Shown one piece after another: positions 14,608 to 19,421 of a stretch of DNA of 19,421 bases. Below the pieces are notes generated by a model, which had not been told where the DNA came from, made no database searches, and worked only from the letters and a program-made list of their open reading frames with translations. A program made the position numbers and the translations under genes. Source of the DNA: an uncultured Collinsella sp. (GTDB taxonomy: Bacteria > Actinomycetota > Coriobacteriia > Coriobacteriales > Coriobacteriaceae); contig URBM01000015.1 in the NCBI GenBank assembly GCA_900545995.1, positions 1 to 19,421 of the forward strand, given 5' to 3'. The stretch's first letter is position 1; every line of letters begins with the position of its first letter.

Positions 14608-15408
14608 GTGGGATTTCGCGACGTTAAGCGTTCTAAGAGCGCAAAAGACACGCGTATCATTGCAATTATCAATCAAAAAGGCGGCGTTGGTAAGTCAACG
14701 ACGGCTGTAAACCTTGCGGCGGCACTGGGCGAGCAGGGTCGTAAGACACTGATTGTCGATTTTGATCCGCAGGGAAACAGCACCAGTGGATTCGGAATTG
14801 AAAAAGAAGACCTTGATCAATGCATCTATGATGCATTGTTGAATGATGTGCCGGCAGAATCGCTTGTTCTTGATACAAATTGTAAAAAGGTATTCGTTAT
14901 TCCGGCTACAATTCAACTTGCAGGCGCGGAAATTGAGCTCGTAAGCGCAATTGCTCGTGAAACCCGCCTCAAAGATTTGCTTGAGCCGATTCAGGACGAG
15001 TTTGACTTTATTTTCATTGACTGTCCTCCTTCGCTCGGCCTGCTTACTATCAACGCTTTGACCGCAGCAGACAGCGTTTTGATTCCGATCCAGTGCGAAT
15101 ATTACGCACTCGAGGGCGTTACGAAGCTGCTTGAGTCAATGAAGATGGTCAAATTACGGCTGAACAAGGGCTTAGACACCTATGGTGTGCTTATGACCAT
15201 GTATGACTCGCGTACTTCACTATCGAATCAGGTTGTTGAGGAGGTTCAATCGTACTTTGGTGATAAGGCGTTTAAGACTCTAATCCCCCGTACGGTTAAA
15301 ATCTCCGAAGCTCCGTCTTTTGGAGAACCGGTAATTACCTATGCACCTCAAAATAAGGGTGCAAAAGCATATATGAACCTTGCAAAAGAGGTGATCAAGC
15401 GTGCCTAG
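14608..15408 (+). CDS. parA: Chromosome partitioning ATPase ParA (Soj)
   Basis: ParA binds DNA nonspecifically as an ATP-dimer and, with ParB-parS, moves newly copied origins apart. The 266-residue protein has a deviant Walker A KGGVGKST (24-31, signature Lys24), DFDPQGN (51-57), Walker B FIFIDCPPS (134-142) and IPRTVKISEAPSFG (227-239), which holds the conserved DNA-binding arginine. About 15 basic residues precede the core. The start is GTG, behind CAGGAGGG. The stop overlaps the parB start by eight bases. The parS array stands directly upstream. Confidence 0.97.
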   Translation: MGFRDVKRSKSAKDTRIIAIINQKGGVGKSTTAVNLAAALGEQGRKTLIVDFDPQGNSTSGFGIEKEDLDQCIYDALLNDVPAESLVLDTNCKKVFVIPATIQLAGAEIELVSAIARETRLKDLLEPIQDEFDFIFIDCPPSLGLLTINALTAADSVLIPIQCEYYALEGVTKLLESMKMVKLRLNKGLDTYGVLMTMYDSRTSLSNQVVEEVQSYFGDKAFKTLIPRTVKISEAPSFGEPVITYAPQNKGAKAYMNLAKEVIKRA

Positions 15409-16306
15409 TGTAAAGAAACGTGGCGGATTGGGACGTGGACTCAATGCTTTGGTCTCAGAGGCCGAGTATGAGACCGGCGGTTCGGCTGCATCGGCTTCAA
15501 ATGCCGCATCTGAAACAAAACTACCTATTGAGGATATCGTTCCCAACCCTAATCAGCCGCGAATTCACTTTAACGAAACTGAACTTCGCGAGTTGAGCGA
15601 GTCAATCCAAGAACATGGCGTTTTGCAGCCGCTTTTGGTTCGCAAGCATGGAAACGGCTATGAGATCATCGCTGGTGAGCGTCGTTACCAGGCGTCAAAG
15701 CTTGCTGGCCTTGAAGAATTGCCAGTCATCATTAAAGAGGTAAATGATGAAGAGATGCTGGCTCTTGCTCTTATCGAAAACCTTCAGCGTTCTGATCTGA
15801 ATCCCGTCGAAGAGGCTAAGGGCTATCGCCAACTCATTGATGCCAGCGGGATGACCCAGGAGGCATTGTCGAAGGCAGTAAGCAAGTCGCGCTCTGCAAT
15901 TACAAACTCGCTGCGTCTTCTCGATCTCCCCGAAGTAGTTCAGCAGATGATTTTTGAGGGCAAACTTACTGCTGGTCATGCACGTGCGATTCTTGCAGTT
16001 CCCTATGAGGACGCGCGTATTCGACTTGCAGAGAAAGTTGTTACAGAGGGCCTTTCCGTAAGAGCGACAGAAAATCTTGCTCCGTTGTTTTCTGCCGGAG
16101 AGACACCTAAGACGCCGAGGCCTGCAACGCCTCAGTCTTTTAAAAAGGCTGCCCGCGTGCTTCGTCAGGTTTTTAATACCAACGTGCGTGTGAAGAGCTC
16201 GCGTGGAAAGAATAAGATTGAGATTGAGTTTAAAGACGAGGAAGAGCTCTCTCGTATTCTTGGCGAAATGATTCAGTTTGATCAAGGAGGCCAAGATGAG
16301 GAATAA
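15401..16306 (+). CDS. parB: Chromosome partitioning protein ParB (Spo0J)
   Basis: ParB is a CTP-dependent clamp that loads at parS and spreads along DNA. The 301 residues carry an N-terminal ParA-stimulating motif GGLGRGLNAL (8-17), CTP-binding GERRYQA (92-98) and ENLQR (126-130), a helix-turn-helix around 151-173 (MTQEALSKAVSKSRSAITNSLRL) and a C-terminal dimerisation region (about 245-295). The GTG at 15401 overlaps parA, so the pair is translationally coupled. Cognate parS sites are at 14474-14568. The last 11 bases overlap a small downstream membrane-protein gene. Confidence 0.97.
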   Translation: MPSVKKRGGLGRGLNALVSEAEYETGGSAASASNAASETKLPIEDIVPNPNQPRIHFNETELRELSESIQEHGVLQPLLVRKHGNGYEIIAGERRYQASKLAGLEELPVIIKEVNDEEMLALALIENLQRSDLNPVEEAKGYRQLIDASGMTQEALSKAVSKSRSAITNSLRLLDLPEVVQQMIFEGKLTAGHARAILAVPYEDARIRLAEKVVTEGLSVRATENLAPLFSAGETPKTPRPATPQSFKKAARVLRQVFNTNVRVKSSRGKNKIEIEFKDEEELSRILGEMIQFDQGGQDEE

Positions 16307-16550
16307 GATTTTAACAGCGATTGTATTGGTGACGACTGTCGCGGCTGGTGCCTTTGCTGGCTATAGGATCGCGACAGACGATGAACTTCGAGGTCGTTTG
16401 GTTCGTAGCGCGCAAGATATCGTCGATACTTCCAAAAAGAAAATGGATGTTATGACAGAAGATGTTGCCATGCGTACTGCTCAGGTAACGAAGAATCCCA
16501 AGATTAATCAAGGTTGGGTCAGCAACCAATGGGAAAATGTAGGCTATTAG
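16296..16550 (+). CDS. Small single-pass membrane protein coupled to parB
   Basis: I do not recognise a named family. The 84-residue protein starts MRNKILTAIVLVTTVAAGAFAGY: a short basic N-terminus and one hydrophobic helix (about 5-23). A predominantly hydrophilic region with Lys/Asp-rich helical character follows (DIVDTSKKKMDVMTEDVAMR), vaguely like YtxH-type proteins. It ends in aromatic residues. The ATG overlaps the 3' end of parB by 11 bp and has AAGGAGG (16284-16290) five bases upstream, strong support for real, coupled expression. An earlier TTG in the same frame precedes that ribosome site and was rejected. The gene ends inside a TTAGGTACCTAA palindrome, 28 bp before a terminator. 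Confidence 0.8.
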   Translation: MRNKILTAIVLVTTVAAGAFAGYRIATDDELRGRLVRSAQDIVDTSKKKMDVMTEDVAMRTAQVTKNPKINQGWVSNQWENVGY

Positions 16551-16558
16551 GTACCTAA
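16547..16558. repeat. 12-bp palindrome TTAGGTACCTAA, copy 2
   Basis: Identical to 13043-13054. Its TAG is the stop codon of the small membrane protein, so this copy overlaps the gene end. Confidence 0.45.
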
Positions 16559-16578
16559 CAATTACTCAGCATATTTTG

Positions 16579-16620
16579 AGGGGTCCTTGTCTGATTCATG
16601 AGACAAGGACCCCTTATTTT
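16579..16620 (+). terminator. Rho-independent terminator of the parAB unit
   Basis: A 14-bp perfect stem AGGGGTCCTTGTCT / AGACAAGGACCCCT (16579-16592 and 16601-16614) with an 8-base loop is followed by TATTTT on the plus strand. It ends transcription from parA, parB and the small membrane-protein gene. Confidence 0.88.
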
Positions 16621-16674
16621 GGCCGTAAAAATGGGACAGGTAGCAGCTGATTCAAAATTAAGGTCAATAAATGA

Positions 16675-16711
16675 AACGACCCCGGTTGCATATTCTGTAA
16701 CCGGGGTCGTT
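16675..16711 (-). terminator. Terminator of rlmN
   Basis: A 13-bp perfect stem AACGACCCCGGTT / AACCGGGGTCGTT with an 11-base loop is followed on the minus strand by a moderately T-rich tail (TCATTTATT). It lies 38 bp after the rlmN stop, facing the parAB terminator. Confidence 0.72.
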
Positions 16712-16714
16712 CGA

Positions 16715-16730
16715 TGTTTCACATGAAACG
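16715..16730. promoter_or_regulatory. parS-like site beside rlmN
   Basis: TGTTTCACATGAAACG matches parS at 14 of 16 positions, with one mismatch in the central CACGTG. It lies between the rlmN stop and its terminator, about 2.1 kb from the main array. Confidence 0.5.
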
Positions 16731-16748
16731 TTTTGGGATGCGACTCCC

Positions 16749-17801
16749 CTATGCGTTCTTCTGAACTTTGAAGCGCTGCTTCAGCTGTCCGCAAGCGGCG
16801 TCAATATCGTTACCACGGGAGTTACGAATCGTGGTCTCGATGCCACGGGACTCAAGACGACGCTGAAGATCCTCAACCTTATGAATCGGCGACGGCTTGA
16901 GCGGGCTACCCTCGATGTCGTTAAGCTGAATGAGGTTAACGTGGCACAGCGTTCCCTCGCAGAAGTCGCAGAGCGCCTGCATTTCGGGATTCGTATCGTT
17001 GACGCCTTCGATCATGGCATACTCATAGGTCGGGCGGCGGCCGGTTTTCTCGGTGTAGAGCTGAAGCGCTTCGTGAAGGCGAAGCAGCGTGTACTTCTTA
17101 ACACCGGGCATGAGCTTATTGCGCGTCGACTGGATGGCGGAATGCAGGGAAACGGCAAGCGTGAACTGCTCGGGGATGTCGGCAAATTTGCGAATACCGG
17201 GAATAACGCCGCTGGTAGAGACGGTGAGGTGACGAGCGCCGATACCGATGCCATCGGGGTCGTTGAGGATTCGCAGCGCCTTGAGAACCTCGTCGTAGTT
17301 GGCAAACGGCTCGCCCTGGCCCATGAAGACGACGCTCGTGGCGCGCTCGCCAAAGTCGTTGGATACATGAAGTACCTGGTCGACGATCTCTTGAGCGGTC
17401 AGAGAGCGCTTGAGGCCGTTGAGACCGGTAGCGCAAAAGGCACAGCCCATGCCACAGCCTGCCTGGGTGGAAACGCAGACGGAAAGTTTGTTACGACGGG
17501 GCATGCCGACGGTCTCGACGGAAACGCCGTCGTGGTACTCGAGCAGATACTTGCGAGAGCCATCTTTGGAAACCTGCTTGGTGAGTTCAGTCGGCGTGTC
17601 AAAGGCAAAAGCCTCTTTAAGCTGCTCGCGGAAAGCCTTGGGAAGGTTGGTCATATCGTCAAACGAACAAACGTTCTTCTCAAAGACCCATTCGATGAGC
17701 TGCTTCGCGCGGAAGGCGGGCTGGCCAAGCTCGGCCACGAGCTCGCGAATATCGTTTTGGCTCAAGTCGCGAATGTCCTGAGATTTAGTCCTGGGATTCA
17801 T
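16749..17801 (-). CDS. rlmN: Dual-specificity RNA methyltransferase RlmN
   Basis: RlmN is a radical-SAM enzyme that makes 2-methyladenosine at A2503 of 23S rRNA and A37 of some tRNAs (E. coli numbering). The 350-residue protein has the iron-sulfur motif CGMGCAFC (Cys116, Cys120, Cys123), the following ATGLNGLKRSL, a GQGEPFANYDEV segment and STSGVIPGI. The second catalytic cysteine, Cys337, is in DIDAACGQL near the C-terminus, separating RlmN from radical-SAM relatives without it. ATG start with AAAGG about seven bases upstream. It is transcribed toward the origin, unlike most genes here, and is divergent from ddl. Confidence 0.96.
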   Translation of the reverse strand: MNPRTKSQDIRDLSQNDIRELVAELGQPAFRAKQLIEWVFEKNVCSFDDMTNLPKAFREQLKEAFAFDTPTELTKQVSKDGSRKYLLEYHDGVSVETVGMPRRNKLSVCVSTQAGCGMGCAFCATGLNGLKRSLTAQEIVDQVLHVSNDFGERATSVVFMGQGEPFANYDEVLKALRILNDPDGIGIGARHLTVSTSGVIPGIRKFADIPEQFTLAVSLHSAIQSTRNKLMPGVKKYTLLRLHEALQLYTEKTGRRPTYEYAMIEGVNDTNPEMQALCDFCEGTLCHVNLIQLNDIEGSPLKPSPIHKVEDLQRRLESRGIETTIRNSRGNDIDAACGQLKQRFKVQKNA

Positions 17802-17816
17802 GGAAGCCTTTCGATT

Positions 17817-17846
17817 TTGGGGAAACGTAGAGGGTATCGCTACAAT
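17817..17846 (+). promoter_or_regulatory. Candidate ddl promoter
   Basis: TACAAT (17841-17846) is a good -10; the -35 TTGGGG (17817-17822) with an 18-bp spacer is poor. It lies in the 85-bp divergent spacer, about 40 bases before ddl. The rlmN promoter must lie in the same spacer but is not resolved. Confidence 0.4.
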
Positions 17847-17886
17847 ATGGTATCAGCTGCAGAAATTATAGAGGAGGAGTCTGCCC

Positions 17887-18852
17887 ATGCCGGGTAAAAG
17901 CCTAGAGAACATGCACGTAGCGGTCTTGGCGGGCGGTCATTCCGCTGAGCGCGAGATCTCGCTCAATTCGGGAAAGAACGTCGTGGTTGCCTTGAAGGAG
18001 GCCGGCTACACTTCGGTGGAGCTGCTCGACACGGCTGCCGATGATTTTATGGTAACCATGGCGACCGGCGGCTTTGACGTGGCGTTTATCGCCATGCACG
18101 GTGCCGGCGGCGAGGATGGCGCCATGCAGGGCGCCATGGAGACCCTGGGTATCCCCTACACGGCCTCGGGCGTGCTTGCCAGCGCCTGCGGTGCCGACAA
18201 GGAGGTCTCTAAGCTCCTGTACGCCAAGGCGGGCATCCCCATTGCCCCCGGCCTCGCGCTCGAGGTGGGCGATGAAGTCGATATCGATCATATCGTCGAG
18301 GTTTGTGGCGAGCGCTGCTTTGTGAAGCCGGCCGTCAACGGTTCCAGCTATGGCATTTCCCTGGTCCATGAGCCCTCCGAGCTGCCCGCGGCAATCGCCA
18401 AGGCGTTTGAGTACGGCGACAAAGTGCTGGTCGAGAAGTGCATCGAGGGTACCGAGATCACCGTCGGCGTGTACGGCGAGGACGACGTGCGCGCTCTGCC
18501 GATTGTCGAGATTCGTAAGCCCAAGGACTGCGAGTTCTACGATCTGGACGTGAAGTATGTCGACCCTACGGACATCCATCGCATTCCGGCGCAGATTTCA
18601 CCCGAGAATTACACTCGCGCTCAGGAGCTTGCCTGCGCTGCTCACAAGGCCCTCGGTTGCCTGGGTATCTCGCGCAGCGACTTTATTGTGAGTGAGGACG
18701 GCCCCGTTATCCTCGAGACCAATACCATTCCCGGCATGACCGATACGTCGCTGTATCCGGATGAGATCCGCCACACCGACGACATGACGTTCCCGCAGGT
18801 CTGTGACAGCCTGATCCGTATGGGCCTTCGTCGAGCGGGCATTGCATGCTAA
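17887..18852 (+). CDS. ddl: D-alanine--D-alanine ligase
   Basis: Ddl is an ATP-grasp enzyme that joins two D-alanines for peptidoglycan precursors. The 321-residue protein has AGGHSAEREISLNSG (15-29, first-substrate Glu21), MHGAGGEDG (70-78), FVKPAVNGSSYGIS (145-158), the omega-loop FYDLDVKY (217-224) and GISRSDF...ILETNTIPGMT. The Lys-Tyr pair at 223-224 is the form associated with D-Ala-D-Ala rather than the VanA-type D-lactate specificity. ATG at 17887 with GAGGAGGAG (17871-17879) seven bases upstream. Its last seven bases overlap the next gene. Confidence 0.95.
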   Translation: MPGKSLENMHVAVLAGGHSAEREISLNSGKNVVVALKEAGYTSVELLDTAADDFMVTMATGGFDVAFIAMHGAGGEDGAMQGAMETLGIPYTASGVLASACGADKEVSKLLYAKAGIPIAPGLALEVGDEVDIDHIVEVCGERCFVKPAVNGSSYGISLVHEPSELPAAIAKAFEYGDKVLVEKCIEGTEITVGVYGEDDVRALPIVEIRKPKDCEFYDLDVKYVDPTDIHRIPAQISPENYTRAQELACAAHKALGCLGISRSDFIVSEDGPVILETNTIPGMTDTSLYPDEIRHTDDMTFPQVCDSLIRMGLRRAGIAC

Positions 18853-19421
18853 TCGAGGACGCGGTTTCGTCAGGAACGCCGCAGTTTGTCATCGACTCCT
18901 ATGCCACGCTTGCCGAACGCGCCAAAACGCAGTCCTTCGGCCTTATCGAGGAAGATGTGATTGTCCTCGATACCGAGACCACAGGTCTTTCGGTGCAGGA
19001 CAACGAGCTGATCGAGATCTCGGCGGCCCGTCTTTCGGGCCGCGAGATCGTCGACCGCTTCGATACCTTCGTGCATCCCAAGCAGCTGATTCCCGCCGAG
19101 ATTACCGAGCTCACGAGCATTACAAATGCCGATGTGGCAGATGCCCCGTCGGCCGTTGAGGCCGTCGCCGCTCTCGCCGATTTTGTCGGTGGTTGCCCGG
19201 TAATCGCACATAACGCCACGTTCGACCGCTCGTTTATCGAGTCGGTCAAAGGCGGCGTCAACGTGAGCGATATTTGGATCGATTCGCTGGCGCTGTCGCG
19301 CATCGCGCTTCCGCGCCTGGCCTCGCACAAGCTGTCTTTTATGGCCGATCTGTTTGGCTGTGACTCGGTATCACACCGTGCCAATGCCGACGTCGACGCC
19401 CTGTGTGGCGTATGGCGCGTG
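18846..19421 (+). CDS. DnaQ-family 3'-5' exonuclease domain protein, 3' end outside window
   Basis: An open frame with no stop runs from the ATG at 18846 to the window edge (192 codons). The DEDDh exonuclease motifs are all present: LDTETTGL (41-48, Asp42/Glu44), a middle motif AHNATFDRSFI (121-131, Asp127) and HRANADVDAL (177-186, His177 and Asp182). About 35 residues precede the domain. The truncated product could be a proofreading-type exonuclease or, as in many Gram-positives, the N-terminal part of a DinG-like helicase; the window cannot decide. The ATG overlaps the ddl stop by seven bases. The ribosome site is weak (GAGCGGG), so coupling to ddl is likely. Confidence 0.88.
   Translation, partial: MLIEDAVSSGTPQFVIDSYATLAERAKTQSFGLIEEDVIVLDTETTGLSVQDNELIEISAARLSGREIVDRFDTFVHPKQLIPAEITELTSITNADVADAPSAVEAVAALADFVGGCPVIAHNATFDRSFIESVKGGVNVSDIWIDSLALSRIALPRLASHKLSFMADLFGCDSVSHRANADVDALCGVWRV

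Noticed and set aside
16881..17897. Plus-strand open frame (338 codons) opposite rlmN
   Set aside because: Antisense shadow of rlmN with no recognisable motif, and it overruns the divergent promoter region into ddl.
18538..18561. VanA-like D-Ala-D-Lac specificity of the ligase
   Set aside because: The omega loop has the Lys-Tyr pair (DVKY) of D-Ala-D-Ala ligases, and no vanH or vanX is nearby.

Overview
This window spans the chromosomal replication origin of a high-GC bacterium. Its right-hand gene order (rpmH-rnpA-yidD-yidC-jag-rsmG-parA-parB), its left-hand order (dnaA-dnaN-recF-dciA-gyrB-gyrA) and the protein sequences suggest an actinobacterium of the class Coriobacteriia, perhaps Collinsella or a relative. 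That placement rests on overall resemblance; no database search was possible.

Layout. From 175 to about 11165 all genes lie on the minus strand: gyrA and gyrB form one unit, and dciA (DUF721), recF, dnaN, dnaA and a GHKL-ATPase/winged-helix protein form a second series upstream of it. From 11511 to 16550 all genes lie on the plus strand: rpmH, rnpA, yidD, yidC and jag form an operon that ends at a strong terminator, followed by rsmG, a triple parS array, parA, parB and a small membrane protein. The two arms diverge from an AT-rich intergenic region at about 11170-11410, so nearly every gene is transcribed away from the origin. After convergent terminators at about 16580-16711 come rlmN on the minus strand and, divergently, ddl overlapping a DnaQ-type exonuclease gene that runs off the right edge.

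Origin. Two low-GC intergenic regions flank dnaA and its upstream partner. Both carry the same non-canonical candidate DnaA box, TTTTCAACA, inside an identical 14-bp element found three times. The dnaA-dnaN spacer also has a five-unit DnaA-trio-like run (TAA/TAG) beside an AT-rich tract next to dnaN, which resembles the unwinding site of bipartite origins such as that of Bacillus subtilis. The DnaA recognition motif reads NRNHSTV where E. coli has GRDHTTV, which may go with the altered box.

How the genes work together. DnaA, DciA (probable helicase operator), the sliding clamp, RecF and gyrase serve initiation and elongation. ParA, ParB and parS organise the newly copied origin. RpmH, RnpA, YidD, YidC and Jag couple ribosome, RNase P and membrane-protein biogenesis. 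The least understood genes are the GHKL ATPase with a Gln/Pro-rich linker and C-terminal winged helix directly upstream of dnaA, and the 84-residue membrane protein translationally coupled to parB. No mobile elements, CRISPR arrays, tRNA or rRNA genes were seen.
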